Positions 16,806 through 26,478 of a stretch of DNA of 64,000 bases are shown in pieces. Origin of the DNA: Sphingorhabdus_B arenilitoris (GTDB lineage Bacteria > Pseudomonadota > Alphaproteobacteria > Sphingomonadales > Sphingomonadaceae). A model generated the notes under the pieces. It worked only from the letters and a program-made list of their open reading frames with translations. It searched no databases and was not told the origin of the DNA. Numbering within the stretch: the first letter of the stretch is position 1; each line of letters opens with the position of its first letter. A program made the position numbers and the translations under genes. Where the stretch lies: the NCBI RefSeq assembly GCF_042651485.1, contig NZ_JBHSDH010000013.1, positions 620,001 to 684,000 on the forward strand, in the 5' to 3' direction.

Positions 16806-18445
16806 GCTGTCTCCAAAATGATTACATCGACTATCGGCTTCTTACCCGTCCATGTGGTCGCAAGCCTGCGCACCGCAAGGCGGGTAGATTCCCGTAGCTG
16901 TTCAAAATCGCCCTTATTGTCCTTCACCGCTTTTATCGCCGCCTCGGTGGCTTCATCGATGAAATCTTCGATATCTTCTTCAATAGGCACCCCGTGCAAG
17001 CGAATTTCAGGTGTGCCGATAAGCTTATCATTAGCGCCCAGTGCAATCGCAACACTGATCAGGCCATACCACGATAGCCGCCGCCTTTCGGTGATCGTCT
17101 GTCCATCAGCGGCAACGATCGTATCACCATCCAGCACAAGCCGGCCCGTGCGTTCCTGCGCAATCCTCTCTGGTCCATCATGCGATAGGCGGATGACATC
17201 TCCGTTCGATTGCACGATGGTTTTCGGTACACCATGCGCCTTTGCAAAGCGCGCCTGTTCGGCCATATGCCGCCGCTCGCCGTGGACCGGCACCAAAATT
17301 TCGGGCCGAATCCAATCATACAACCTCGCCAGTTCCGGTTGCCCCGGATGACCCGACACATGGACATGCGCCTGTTTTTCGGTAACGGTCAGGATATTAC
17401 GCTGCGCCAATTGGTTCATGATCACGCCAATTGCAATTTCATTGCCCGGTATCTGTTTCGACGAGAAGATGACGGTATCGCCTTCTTCCAGCTTCACCGG
17501 ATGATTGCCCTCCGCAATTCGTCCCAGCGCCGCGCGAGGCTCACCCTGCCCGCCCGTTGCCACAACCATCACATCGCTGCGCGGCAAGGCATCAACCTCC
17601 CGCATATCAATTGTCGGCGGCATATCGCGCAAATAGCCATTGGCCTGCGCCGCTTCGATTATCCGGTGCAGCGACCGTCCGGCAAAGCATAATGTCCGTC
17701 CGCTTTCCCGCGCAACATCGGCGAGGGTTTGCAACCGCGCCGCATTGGATGCAAAAGTCGTGATCAGCACCCTGCCCTTGGCTGATTTAACTGATTGCAA
17801 CAAATCCGCCTTCACGCTGCCTTCGCTCCCGCTTTCGGCCGCATTAAAGGCATTGGTTGAATCGCAAATCATCGCGAGCACGCCCTCATCACCGATCATG
17901 CGCAATTCTTCTTCGGTTGATGGCTGGCCCAGCACGGGCATATCGTCGAGTTTCCAGTCGCCAGTATGGAATATACGGCCATAAGGGGTGTCTATGACGC
18001 AGGCGCTCATTTCCAGCATCGAATGAGCGAGCGGGAATAAACGGAAACCAAAAGGACCAAGCGAGAAGGAACCGTTCATCGGTATGATGTTCAGTTCGAT
18101 ATCGTCCAATATCCCTTCTTCCTCCAGCTTTCCTTGAATCAGCGTCGCGGTAAAGGGCGTCGCGTACAGCGGCACGCCCAGATCGGCGGCAAAATAGCGC
18201 ACCGCGCCAATGTGATCTTCGTGCCCGTGGGTCAGGACGATGCCGAGCAGGTCATCACGCCGTTCTTCGATAAACTCCAAATCGGGCAGGACCAGGTCAA
18301 CGCCCGGATATTGGCTGCCCGAAAATGTCATGCCCAAATCGACCATCACCCATTTGCCGTCGCATCCATATAGATTGACATTCATGCCAATTTCATCCGA
18401 CCCGCCAAGTGCGAGGAACAGCAATTCTTTACCAGGGGTAGTCAT
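16802..18445 (-). CDS. rnj: Ribonuclease J
   Basis: RNase J is a metallo-beta-lactamase/beta-CASP nuclease with endo- and 5'-3' exonuclease activity on RNA. The metal motif LTHGHEDHIGA (HxHxDH) is at about residues 72-82. Other parts are SMLEMSACVIDTPYGRIFHTGDWKLD, the beta-CASP domain with CDSTNAF, a C-terminal histidine motif HVSGHPGQPEL and IRPEILVPVHGERRHM. At 547 residues it is complete, including the C-terminal domain. It lies 2 nt after coaX and overlaps DUF1467. Confidence 0.95.
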   Translation of the reverse strand: MTTPGKELLFLALGGSDEIGMNVNLYGCDGKWVMVDLGMTFSGSQYPGVDLVLPDLEFIEERRDDLLGIVLTHGHEDHIGAVRYFAADLGVPLYATPFTATLIQGKLEEEGILDDIELNIIPMNGSFSLGPFGFRLFPLAHSMLEMSACVIDTPYGRIFHTGDWKLDDMPVLGQPSTEEELRMIGDEGVLAMICDSTNAFNAAESGSEGSVKADLLQSVKSAKGRVLITTFASNAARLQTLADVARESGRTLCFAGRSLHRIIEAAQANGYLRDMPPTIDMREVDALPRSDVMVVATGGQGEPRAALGRIAEGNHPVKLEEGDTVIFSSKQIPGNEIAIGVIMNQLAQRNILTVTEKQAHVHVSGHPGQPELARLYDWIRPEILVPVHGERRHMAEQARFAKAHGVPKTIVQSNGDVIRLSHDGPERIAQERTGRLVLDGDTIVAADGQTITERRRLSWYGLISVAIALGANDKLIGTPEIRLHGVPIEEDIEDFIDEATEAAIKAVKDNKGDFEQLRESTRLAVRRLATTWTGKKPIVDVIILETA

Positions 18446-18447
18446 TT

Positions 18448-19224
18448 TTATGTGTCTCTATTCTCATATAACAGCGCTAGGCCATTTAGCGTCAAATCAG
18501 GTTCAATCCGATCAAACAGATTATTATGCTCCTGAAATAAAACGGCAAGTCCGCCAGTGGCGATTATGGTCACGGGCCGTCCAATTTCTGCCTTCATCCG
18601 GGCCAGCAATCCTTCAATCAATCCGACATAGCCCCAATAAATTCCAATCAGCATCTGACTTTCCGTGGTCCGTCCGATAACGCTTTTGTCTTCGGGTGTC
18701 TCTATCGCGATTCGCGGTAGCTTGGCGGTATTGCCGACCAATGCTTCGAGTGAGAGGTTAATCCCCGGCGCGATAATGCCGCCCATATATGCCCCATCCG
18801 CGCCGATATGGTCGACCGTGGTGGCTGTGCCAAAGCTGATGACTATTTTGTCGCCTTTTTCCAAGGCATGCGCTGAAATTGCGTTGACCGCCCGGTCTGC
18901 GCCGACTGAATGCGGCTCTTCCACTTTTAACTCGATGCCCCATTCAACCGGCGCTCGTCCGGCAACAAGGGGTTCCACGCCGAAATATTTGCGCGCGAGG
19001 GTGCTGAGATTATGGAGCGCACGCGGAACGACGGTGGAGACGATGACCGCGTCAACCGCGCTGCGGTCAAACCCTTCCAATTCCAATAGCTGAATCAACC
19101 AAACCGCATATTCATCCGCTGTTTTGCGGGCATTGGTCGCGATGCGCCACCGCGCCTTAATCTCGCGTCCTTCAAATAGCGCAAATTTGATATTGGTATT
19201 TCCGGCCTCAATCGCGAGCAGCAT
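18448..19224 (-). CDS. coaX: Type III pantothenate kinase
   Basis: CoaX phosphorylates pantothenate, the first step of coenzyme A synthesis. The ASKHA-type motifs are present: MLLAIEAGNTNIKFALFEG (phosphate-1), VGADRAVNAISA, FGTATTVDHIGADGAYMGG (phosphate-2) and IIATGGLA. Length 258 is typical. The phosphate-1 motif is normally DxGNT; here the first acidic residue is Glu (EAGNT), a conservative but uncommon change. It sits between birA and rnj, the usual place in this order. Confidence 0.93.
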   Translation of the reverse strand: MLLAIEAGNTNIKFALFEGREIKARWRIATNARKTADEYAVWLIQLLELEGFDRSAVDAVIVSTVVPRALHNLSTLARKYFGVEPLVAGRAPVEWGIELKVEEPHSVGADRAVNAISAHALEKGDKIVISFGTATTVDHIGADGAYMGGIIAPGINLSLEALVGNTAKLPRIAIETPEDKSVIGRTTESQMLIGIYWGYVGLIEGLLARMKAEIGRPVTIIATGGLAVLFQEHNNLFDRIEPDLTLNGLALLYENRDT

Positions 19225-19233
19225 TCCGGCCCC

Positions 19234-19938
19234 CTATACTAAAAAAACATCGGCGGCATGAATGGCATGAATATCGCCATTATCCAAGCGCAGCTTTAAC
19301 GCGCCCTCGCCTGTCAGCCCGTCATATTTGCCAAGCAGCCGATCGCCATCGGGCAATTGCACCGACAATATGGTGCCCGCCGTATATGATTTTTCCTGCC
19401 AAAGTGACAATATCGGCTGTGTTCCGTACGTGCGCCACCGGGCCAGCAATTCGGCAAAAGCGCCGGCCAGCTTCTCGGTAAATTGCTGCGGCGATGGTGG
19501 TTCTGTCCCTAACGCCAAAAGACTTGTGACGGGCCGGTCCAATGTTTCGGGGTGGCTGGACAGGTTGACACCAATCCCGACAATCACCGCATCACCGGTG
19601 CGGTCAAGCAGCATCCCGCATAGCTTTGCCGGTGGATCGGCGATTGCACCCATTGCCATAATATCATTCGGCCATTTGATCCTGAAATCCACATTCGGCG
19701 CAAGCTGCTGCAATATATCATGCACCGCAATCGCGGCCACGAAAGCAAGCGTGGATGCAGGCGGATCATTGGGCAATAAACGCACCAGACCGCTGACATA
19801 GACATTGCCGGACGGGCTGATCCATTCGCGGCCCATACGTCCGCGCCCACCCGATTGCCGGTCTGCGCGCAGCCATAAACCTTCGCCCGCGCCGCCCTTT
19901 GCCCGCTCGATCAAATCCGCATTGGTCGAATGGGTCAA
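19234..19938 (-). CDS. birA: Biotin--[acetyl-CoA-carboxylase] ligase
   Basis: BirA attaches biotin to the carboxyl carrier protein. The ligase motif GGRGRMGREWISPSGNVYVSG is near the N-terminus, with FRIKWPNDIM (catalytic Lys region) and VIVGIGVNLSS following. There is no N-terminal helix-turn-helix, so it should not regulate transcription. The start is uncertain: TTG at 19938 gives MTHSTNADL, but the frame stays open back to CTG at 19965, which would overlap the nuoN stop and restore an upstream strand (IPVFEQVELTHSTNA) that fits the family better. Confidence 0.9.
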   Translation of the reverse strand: MTHSTNADLIERAKGGAGEGLWLRADRQSGGRGRMGREWISPSGNVYVSGLVRLLPNDPPASTLAFVAAIAVHDILQQLAPNVDFRIKWPNDIMAMGAIADPPAKLCGMLLDRTGDAVIVGIGVNLSSHPETLDRPVTSLLALGTEPPSPQQFTEKLAGAFAELLARWRTYGTQPILSLWQEKSYTAGTILSVQLPDGDRLLGKYDGLTGEGALKLRLDNGDIHAIHAADVFLV

Positions 19939-19961
19939 TTCAACTTGTTCGAAAACGGGTA

Positions 19962-21419
19962 TCAGAAAGCGAGTGCCCCCGCCGCCGTGGCCGTTAACGC
20001 CGTCAGCGCCGGTATCGCCAAATAACCGAGCGGCGAGACCAACACAGCAAGCACGCCGCCGCTTATGGCCAGCGCCTTGTCATCATCGCCGACGATAACA
20101 TCGGTGGCTTCGTCAAAATACATGAGCTTGACGACTTTCAGATAATAGAATGCGCCAATAACCGATGCGGCGATGCCGATCACCGCGAGCGGCAATAATC
20201 CAGCGGCAACCGCTGCGTTGAATACGACCAGCTTGCCCCAAAAACCGAAAAGCGGCGGGATACCGGCGAGTGAAAACATGAATATCGCCATCGCTGCGGC
20301 CAATGCAGGGCGGGTTTGCGACAGGCCCGCAATATCGGACAGCCCTTCACGAAGCCGCCCGTCACGTCCGCGCAGCTGCATCAGGCAGATGAAGCCGCCC
20401 AATGTCATCAACACATAAATCGTCAGGTACACGAGCATAGCCGCCACACCTTGCGCCGTGCCCGCGGCCAGACCAATGAGCAAGAAACCGATATTGTTGA
20501 TCGAACTATAGGCAAGCAGCCGCTTCAAATTTTGCTGCCCGATGGCGCCCACTGCGCCAATGATGATGGACATTAACGCCACCACCATGATAATTTGCTG
20601 CCACGCCGCCGTTTGCTCCCCAAAGGAGGTTATGGCCATCCGGACCAGCAATATCGTTGCAGCGACTTTTGGTGCGCTGGCGAAAAATGCCGTGACCGGT
20701 GTCGGCGCCCCTTCATACACATCGGGCGTCCACATATGAAACGGGGCCGCGCTGATCTTAAATGCCAGTCCCGAAAGGACAAAGACGATACCGAAAAGGC
20801 TACCCATGCCAATGTCACCGGCAAGCGCTTTGCCGATTGCACCAAAATTGGTGCTGCCGGTAAAACCGTAGAGCAGCGACATGCCGTATAACAATATGCC
20901 GCTCGCCAAAGCACCGAGCACGAAATATTTCAATCCCGCCTCAGCCGAGCGTTCGTCATTGCGGATGAAACTCGCCAATACATAAGCCGCCAAACTGTTG
21001 AGTTCCAACCCAATATATAGCGTAACAAGGTCATTTGCCGACACCATGATGCTCATGCCGACAGTCGCAAACAGGATCAGCACCGGAAATTCAGCGCGCA
21101 TCGCGCCTACTTTTTCCAAATAGCGAGGCGCAATGATCAACGACATTGCGGCGGCAAAATAGATGAGCAGCTTCGAATAGCTGCCCAGCGCGTCCATTCG
21201 ATACAGGCCGTCAAATGCGTCCCCGCCTAGCTCGAAGGAAGGGTTGAGCATGAATTCACCAACCACCCAAGCGCCAGCGGCAAATAACGCAGCTACCGAT
21301 GCGATGCTGATAAAACGGCCGCTACCCTTATACCATGCAGCGACAAGCAGCAGAAATAGGCCGGAAAAACTCAAGATGATTTCCGGACGGACAAAATAAA
21401 GGGAAATGCCCAAATCCAT
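19962..21419 (-). CDS. nuoN: NADH-quinone oxidoreductase subunit N
   Basis: NuoN is one of the three antiporter-like proton-pumping membrane subunits of complex I. The 485-residue protein has about 14 membrane helices. It carries the typical core with a conserved Glu helix (LYIGLELNSLAAYVLASF), a Lys-bearing helix (SGLAFKISAAPFHMWTPDVYEG) and NLKRLLAYSSINNIGFLLIGL. It is the last nuo gene; its ATG overlaps the nuoM stop. Confidence 0.96.
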   Translation of the reverse strand: MDLGISLYFVRPEIILSFSGLFLLLVAAWYKGSGRFISIASVAALFAAGAWVVGEFMLNPSFELGGDAFDGLYRMDALGSYSKLLIYFAAAMSLIIAPRYLEKVGAMRAEFPVLILFATVGMSIMVSANDLVTLYIGLELNSLAAYVLASFIRNDERSAEAGLKYFVLGALASGILLYGMSLLYGFTGSTNFGAIGKALAGDIGMGSLFGIVFVLSGLAFKISAAPFHMWTPDVYEGAPTPVTAFFASAPKVAATILLVRMAITSFGEQTAAWQQIIMVVALMSIIIGAVGAIGQQNLKRLLAYSSINNIGFLLIGLAAGTAQGVAAMLVYLTIYVLMTLGGFICLMQLRGRDGRLREGLSDIAGLSQTRPALAAAMAIFMFSLAGIPPLFGFWGKLVVFNAAVAAGLLPLAVIGIAASVIGAFYYLKVVKLMYFDEATDVIVGDDDKALAISGGVLAVLVSPLGYLAIPALTALTATAAGALAF

Positions 21420-23029
21420 TAGTGCCCGCTCCCCGTTTTTTCTTCTTCTGCTGATTTCGCGCGTTTTGAATGACCACCGCTATGGCCTGAGCCATGCGCA
21501 TCATCCTTCACGCGGAATTTTTTGGTCGTTTTGTCATTTTCTTTGATCTTGGAATCGCTCACCGGTGTCGCTCGCTCAATCCGTTCAACAATCATCGACA
21601 CGTCTTTGCGGATCGGCGCCAGGAAGCTTTCGGGATAGACACCCATCCACATAACCACCGCCGCAATCGGTGCGAGCAGCCACATTTCACGCCCGCTCAA
21701 ATCTTTCATCGCCGCCGCATCCGCATTTACCTGTGCACCAAACGCAACGCGGCGGTAGAGATAAAGCATATAACCCGCGCCCAAAATAATGCCTGTGGTG
21801 GCGATCAATGTCGCCCATGTCGAAACCTTATACAATCCCGCCAGCGCCAGAAACTCACCCACAAATCCGCTAGTTCCCGGCAAGCCAACGCTCGCCATGG
21901 TGAACAGCATGAATAGCAGCGCATATTTGGGCATATTGATAGAAAGCCCGCCATAGCGGTCAATTTCCCGTGTATGCAGCCGGTCATAAATAACGCCAAC
22001 GCACAGGAACAACGCGCCGGACACCAAACCATGGCTCAGCATGATGATGATCGAACCTTCCAGGCCCTGCTGATTAAACGCAAACAAACCAACGGTCACG
22101 ATCGCCATATGCGCGACCGAAGAATAAGCGATCAGCTTTTTCATGTCATTCTGCACCAGCGCAACGAGCGAGGTATAGACCACGGCAACCATCGACAGGC
22201 CATATATCAACCAGACAAATTGCGCCGACGCCTCTGGAAACATCGGCAGGCTGAAGCGTAAAAAGCCGTATCCGCCCATTTTCAGCAGCACGCCGGCCAA
22301 TATCACGGAACCCGCCGTCGGTGCCTGCACGTGCGCATCGGGAAGCCAAGTATGCACCGGCCACATCGGCATTTTCACCGCAAAACTGGCAAAGAAAGCA
22401 AGCCACAACCAAGTTTGCGCCTGTGCGCTGAAATCATATTTATGCAGATCCGGGATGTAACCCGTGCCCGCTGTCTGAATCATCCACAGCATCGCGATCA
22501 ACATCACCACTGATCCAAGCAGCGTGTAGAGGAAGAATTTATAGCTGGCGTAAATCCGGTTATCACCGCCCCAAATGCCGATAATCAGATACATTGGTAT
22601 CAAGCCGGCTTCGAAGAATATATAGAATAACATCAAATCCTGCGCCGCAAAAACGCCGATCATCAACGCCTCCATCAGGAGGAACGCCGCCATATATTCA
22701 CCAACACGGGTCTGTATCGCGTTCCAGCTGGCCCCGATACAGATGGGCATCAGGAACACCGACAACATGATGAGCAGCAAGGAAATGCCGTCTATGCCCA
22801 ATTTCCAACCCAGAAATTCACCAAACAGATTGACGCTTTCGACAAATTGCCATTGCGCACCATTCACATCAAAGCTGGCCCATAGCCAGATACCGAGCAA
22901 AAGCTCAGCCAATGTAACGGTAAGCGCCAAAATACGTGCGCCTTCATGCCGCACAAACAAGCAAGCGATTGCCGCCAGCACGGGCAGCAGGATCATGATC
23001 GAAAGAATTGGAATTGCCCCTGCGTTCAT
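21419..23029 (-). CDS. nuoM: NADH-quinone oxidoreductase subunit M with hydrophilic His-rich tail
   Basis: NuoM is an antiporter-like membrane subunit of complex I. Conserved parts are the Glu helix (LMLFYIFFEAGLIPMYLIIG), FFASFAVKMPMWPVHTWLPD, the quinol-proximal DAHVQAPTAGSVILAG and NDMKKLIAYSSVAHM. The 536-residue protein ends in a hydrophilic stretch of roughly 45 residues rich in Lys, Glu, Gly and His (DDAHGSGHSGGHSKRAK ... SGH), not part of the usual fold. Its start overlaps nuoL and its stop overlaps nuoN. Confidence 0.95.
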   Translation of the reverse strand: MNAGAIPILSIMILLPVLAAIACLFVRHEGARILALTVTLAELLLGIWLWASFDVNGAQWQFVESVNLFGEFLGWKLGIDGISLLLIMLSVFLMPICIGASWNAIQTRVGEYMAAFLLMEALMIGVFAAQDLMLFYIFFEAGLIPMYLIIGIWGGDNRIYASYKFFLYTLLGSVVMLIAMLWMIQTAGTGYIPDLHKYDFSAQAQTWLWLAFFASFAVKMPMWPVHTWLPDAHVQAPTAGSVILAGVLLKMGGYGFLRFSLPMFPEASAQFVWLIYGLSMVAVVYTSLVALVQNDMKKLIAYSSVAHMAIVTVGLFAFNQQGLEGSIIIMLSHGLVSGALFLCVGVIYDRLHTREIDRYGGLSINMPKYALLFMLFTMASVGLPGTSGFVGEFLALAGLYKVSTWATLIATTGIILGAGYMLYLYRRVAFGAQVNADAAAMKDLSGREMWLLAPIAAVVMWMGVYPESFLAPIRKDVSMIVERIERATPVSDSKIKENDKTTKKFRVKDDAHGSGHSGGHSKRAKSAEEEKTGSGH

Positions 23030-25044
23030 CGTGCCTGCACCATCATCCAGCTAACCAAAGCAACAAGGCCCAGCAGCATAACTAAAGCATAACTGTATAA
23101 ATATCCCGATTGCAGGCGAACGGCCATGCGGCTGCCGAAGGCAACTGCGGCGGCGCTGCCATTGGGACCAAAACGGTCGATAATACCGACATCGCCGCCC
23201 TTCCAGAATAGCCGTCCGAACCAAAAGGCGGGCCGAACGAAGAGGAAATTATACAGCTCGTCAAAATACCATTTATTGAGGAAAAAATTATAAAGCGGCC
23301 GGAATGTCGCGGCCAAACGCTGCGGCGCATCATCGCTGCGGATATACATCATGTAAGCGGTGAACAGGCCCGTGAGCATCGCGAATGTCGATGACAGCTT
23401 CACCCATAACGGTACTTCGTGGATGGCGTGCATCAAACCCTCGCGGAAAGCCAAGGTGCTTTGCGCCCAAAATGCGGTCGCGCCGTGGTCGCCTTCGACA
23501 AAGGGGTTGTGGAATAAAAAGCCCGCAAATACCGCGCCAATTGTCAAAACACCAAGCGGCACCAGCATCGGCAGCGGACTTTCATGCGGGTGATATCCGC
23601 CGGTCGTATCTTCGCCAGCCTGCTCTGGCGTTTTATGGACGCTATGCTGAATATGCTCGCTTTGGATCCAGCGCGCCTTTCCAAAAAAGGTCAGGAACAT
23701 CAAACGCCAGCTATAAAAACTGGTCAGCAGCGCGGCGAGCACGCCGATGCCAAAGGCATAGACGCCGTAATTGTCGCTGTTGGCCCCTGCAAAAGCCACT
23801 TCGATAATCGCATCCTTTGAATAAAAGCCGGCAAATCCGCCAAGGCCCACAATGCCGACACCGGTAATTGCCAATGTACCCGCCATCATCGCCCAGAATG
23901 TGAACGGAATATGTTTCCGCAGCGCCCCGTAATAGCGCATATCCTGTTCATGATGCATGGCGTGAATAACGCTGCCCGCCCCCAAAAACAGCAAAGCTTT
24001 GAAGAAAGCATGCGTGAACAGATGGAACATGGCCGCGCCATAAGCGCCCATCCCTGCGGCAAAGAACATATACCCTAGTTGCGAGCATGTGGAATAAGCA
24101 ATCACGCGTTTAATGTCTGTTTGCACAAGGCCTACGGTCGCCGCAAATATCGCGGTGGTCGCGCCAACGACGGTGACAACATTCAGCGCAAATTGGCTGG
24201 TTTCAAACAAAGGTGATAGACGGCAAACCATGAACACACCGGCAGTAACCATCGTCGCCGCATGGATCAGCGCGGATACCGGTGTCGGCCCCTCCATCGC
24301 ATCGGGTAGCCATGTATGCAGCCCAAGCTGCGCCGATTTGCCCATCGCGCCGATGAATAGGAGCAGGCAAAGCACCGACATCGTATCGACGCGCAGTCCC
24401 AAAAAGCCAATGCTCGATCCGACTTTATCGGGGGCCATCGCCAAAATATCGGGAATATTGACGGTGCCAAATACCAGATACACCCCAAATATGCCGAGCA
24501 TGAATCCCAAGTCACCAACGCGGTTGACGACAAAGGCCTTAATCGCGGCGGCATTGGCGCTTGGTTTTTTGAACCAGAAACCGATCAGCAGATAAGAGGC
24601 AAGCCCCACGCCTTCCCAGCCAAAGAACATTTGCACCAGGTTATTGGCAGTGACCAGCATCAACATCGCGAATGTGAACAAGGACAAATATGCAAAGAAG
24701 CGCGGCTGATCCGGATCCTCCTCCATATAACCCCAGCTATAGAGATGGACCAGGGCCGACACCGTGGTGATCACCACCAACATAACAGCGGTCAAGCTGT
24801 CCACGCGCAATTCCCAGTCGAAGGTCAAATCACCCGATTGCACCCATTGCAGAACGGGCACGACATAGGCTTCGCTGCCGCCGCTGATAAAGCTGATGAA
24901 AATCGGCCAGCTTAAAATCGCGCTGACAAAAAGCGCGCCGGTTGTCAGCGACTTGGCAATCACATTGCCCAGCATACGGTTGCCGAGCCCGGCGATGATG
25001 GCTGCCAATAAAGGCAGGAACACGATGATATGAATGGATGTCAC
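23026..25044 (-). CDS. nuoL: NADH-quinone oxidoreductase subunit L
   Basis: NuoL is the distal antiporter-like subunit of complex I, with the long lateral helix. The 672-residue length is normal. Recognisable parts are DSLTAVMLVVITTVSALVHL, LVQMFFGWEGVGLASYLLIG, the Lys helix FIGAMGKSAQLGLHTWLPDAM, MEGPTPVSALIHAATMVTAG and TDIKRVIAYSTCSQLGYMF. The C-terminal end carries the extra helices of the lateral arm. It overlaps nuoM by 4 nt. Confidence 0.96.
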   Translation of the reverse strand: MTSIHIIVFLPLLAAIIAGLGNRMLGNVIAKSLTTGALFVSAILSWPIFISFISGGSEAYVVPVLQWVQSGDLTFDWELRVDSLTAVMLVVITTVSALVHLYSWGYMEEDPDQPRFFAYLSLFTFAMLMLVTANNLVQMFFGWEGVGLASYLLIGFWFKKPSANAAAIKAFVVNRVGDLGFMLGIFGVYLVFGTVNIPDILAMAPDKVGSSIGFLGLRVDTMSVLCLLLFIGAMGKSAQLGLHTWLPDAMEGPTPVSALIHAATMVTAGVFMVCRLSPLFETSQFALNVVTVVGATTAIFAATVGLVQTDIKRVIAYSTCSQLGYMFFAAGMGAYGAAMFHLFTHAFFKALLFLGAGSVIHAMHHEQDMRYYGALRKHIPFTFWAMMAGTLAITGVGIVGLGGFAGFYSKDAIIEVAFAGANSDNYGVYAFGIGVLAALLTSFYSWRLMFLTFFGKARWIQSEHIQHSVHKTPEQAGEDTTGGYHPHESPLPMLVPLGVLTIGAVFAGFLFHNPFVEGDHGATAFWAQSTLAFREGLMHAIHEVPLWVKLSSTFAMLTGLFTAYMMYIRSDDAPQRLAATFRPLYNFFLNKWYFDELYNFLFVRPAFWFGRLFWKGGDVGIIDRFGPNGSAAAVAFGSRMAVRLQSGYLYSYALVMLLGLVALVSWMMVQAR

Positions 25045-25054
25045 AAAGCGCCCC

Positions 25055-25360
25055 TTAACCCTTCATCCGGTTGATATCGTCAACCGCAATTGTGCCGCGG
25101 CCGCGGAAGTAGATTACCAAAATGGCAAGGCCAATGGCTGCTTCTGCGGCGGCAACGCACAGAACGAACATTGCGAAAATCTGTCCTGTTAAATCACCCA
25201 GATAAGCGCTGAATGCGACCAAATTGATATTCACCGACAGCAAGATCAGCTCGATCGCCATCAGGATGATGATCACATTTTTGCGATTCAAGAAAATCCC
25301 CAGCACGCCCATGACGAACAGGATCGCGCTGACCACCAGAAAATGTTCGATACCGATCAT
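25055..25360 (-). CDS. nuoK: NADH-quinone oxidoreductase subunit K
   Basis: NuoK is a three-helix proton-channel subunit of complex I (Mrp MrpC-like). At 101 residues it is typical. The conserved membrane Glu residues are in MAIELILLSVNINLV and VAAAEAAIGLAILV. Its start overlaps the nuoJ stop (ATGA), and 10 nt separate it from nuoL. Confidence 0.96.
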   Translation of the reverse strand: MIGIEHFLVVSAILFVMGVLGIFLNRKNVIIILMAIELILLSVNINLVAFSAYLGDLTGQIFAMFVLCVAAAEAAIGLAILVIYFRGRGTIAVDDINRMKG

Positions 25361-25977
25361 AGCTCGACCCCCTCACCCACCCCGGGCTGCGTATTGCGCA
25401 CCGCATCTTGCGGACGGCGGCGGACCTGACGCCCGACATTCTGCCCCCGGGTACCCGTGCTTGGCCGGTGCGTCAGAACGATGGCGCCAATCATCGACAC
25501 CAGCAAAATAAGACCCGCTGTTTCGAACAAGAAAATATATTTGGTATACAGCAACCCGCCAATCGCCTGAATATTCGGCATCTGATCGCTGACTGTCGCT
25601 GGGCCTGCGACCGGCACACCCAGCTCCACCGCGCCAGCGCGGTAAGCGCCAATGCCGAGGATAAGCTCACACACCAAAATAATGGCGAGCAATAATCCCA
25701 ATGGCAGGTTTTTGGCGAAACCGGCGCGCAGCTCTGCAAAGTCCACATCCAGCATCATCACGACGAATAAAAACAGCACCGCAACCGCGCCGACGTAAAC
25801 AATAACCAGCAGCATCGCGATAAATTCCGCACCGACCAGCACCATCAGACCCGCTGCGCTAAAAAAAGAAACGATCAGCCATAGGACGCTATGCACCGGA
25901 TTGCGGGAGAAAATAACCATAGCTCCGGCCGCAATAACGACCGACGCGAACAAATAAAAGGCGATGAGTTGAATCAT
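25357..25977 (-). CDS. nuoJ: NADH-quinone oxidoreductase subunit J
   Basis: NuoJ is a five-helix membrane subunit of complex I. Helices are recognisable, including NPVHSVLWLIVSFFSAAGLM, IAMLLVIVYVGAVAVLFLFV with the pi-bulge glycine region, and MMLDVDFAELR after it. The 206-residue protein ends in an Arg/Gln-rich cytoplasmic tail (RGQNVGRQVRRRPQDAV) of the kind seen in alphaproteobacterial NuoJ. It overlaps nuoK and follows nuoI by 12 nt. Confidence 0.95.
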   Translation of the reverse strand: MIQLIAFYLFASVVIAAGAMVIFSRNPVHSVLWLIVSFFSAAGLMVLVGAEFIAMLLVIVYVGAVAVLFLFVVMMLDVDFAELRAGFAKNLPLGLLLAIILVCELILGIGAYRAGAVELGVPVAGPATVSDQMPNIQAIGGLLYTKYIFLFETAGLILLVSMIGAIVLTHRPSTGTRGQNVGRQVRRRPQDAVRNTQPGVGEGVEL

Positions 25978-25989
25978 ATGGACCGCCCC

Positions 25990-26478
25990 TTAACGATAGG
26001 GAGCATCGGCGGCAAGGTTTGCCGCAATCGCCCGTTCCCATTTATCGCCATTGTCCAGCAATTTCGCCTTGTCATACAGCAATTCTTCGCGGGTTTCGGT
26101 CGCATATTCAAAATTCGGCCCTTCAACAATGGCGTCGACCGGGCAAGCCTCCTGACAGAAACCGCAATAGATGCATTTGGTCATGTCGATGTCATAACGC
26201 GTGGTGCGGCGCGAACCATCATCGCGCGGTTCGGCCTCAATAGTAATCGCCTGCGCCGGACACACCGCCTCGCACAGCTTACACGCGATGCAGCGTTCCT
26301 CACCATTGGGATAACGGCGCAGCGCATGCTCACCGCGAAAACGCGGCGACAGCGGGTTCTTCTCAAACGGATAATTGATCGTCGCCTTGGGCTTAAAAAA
26401 ATATTGCAAGGTCAGCCAGTGCGCCTTGACGAATTCCCATAGCGTGAAAGATTTGATGAGATGGGTGATGGCGGTCAT
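25990..26478 (-). CDS. nuoI: NADH-quinone oxidoreductase subunit I (two 4Fe-4S clusters)
   Basis: NuoI carries the N6a and N6b tetranuclear clusters that pass electrons to NuoB. The two ferredoxin motifs are CIACKLCEAVCPAQAI at about residue 60 and CIYCGFCQEACPVDAI at about 99. The N-terminal amphipathic helix (ITHLIKSFTLWEFVKAHWL) anchors it to the membrane arm. At 162 residues it is typical. Its ATG overlaps the stop of the inserted secreted-protein gene (26475-26930). A decayed copy of its own 5' end lies upstream at 27100. Confidence 0.96.
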   Translation of the reverse strand: MTAITHLIKSFTLWEFVKAHWLTLQYFFKPKATINYPFEKNPLSPRFRGEHALRRYPNGEERCIACKLCEAVCPAQAITIEAEPRDDGSRRTTRYDIDMTKCIYCGFCQEACPVDAIVEGPNFEYATETREELLYDKAKLLDNGDKWERAIAANLAADAPYR

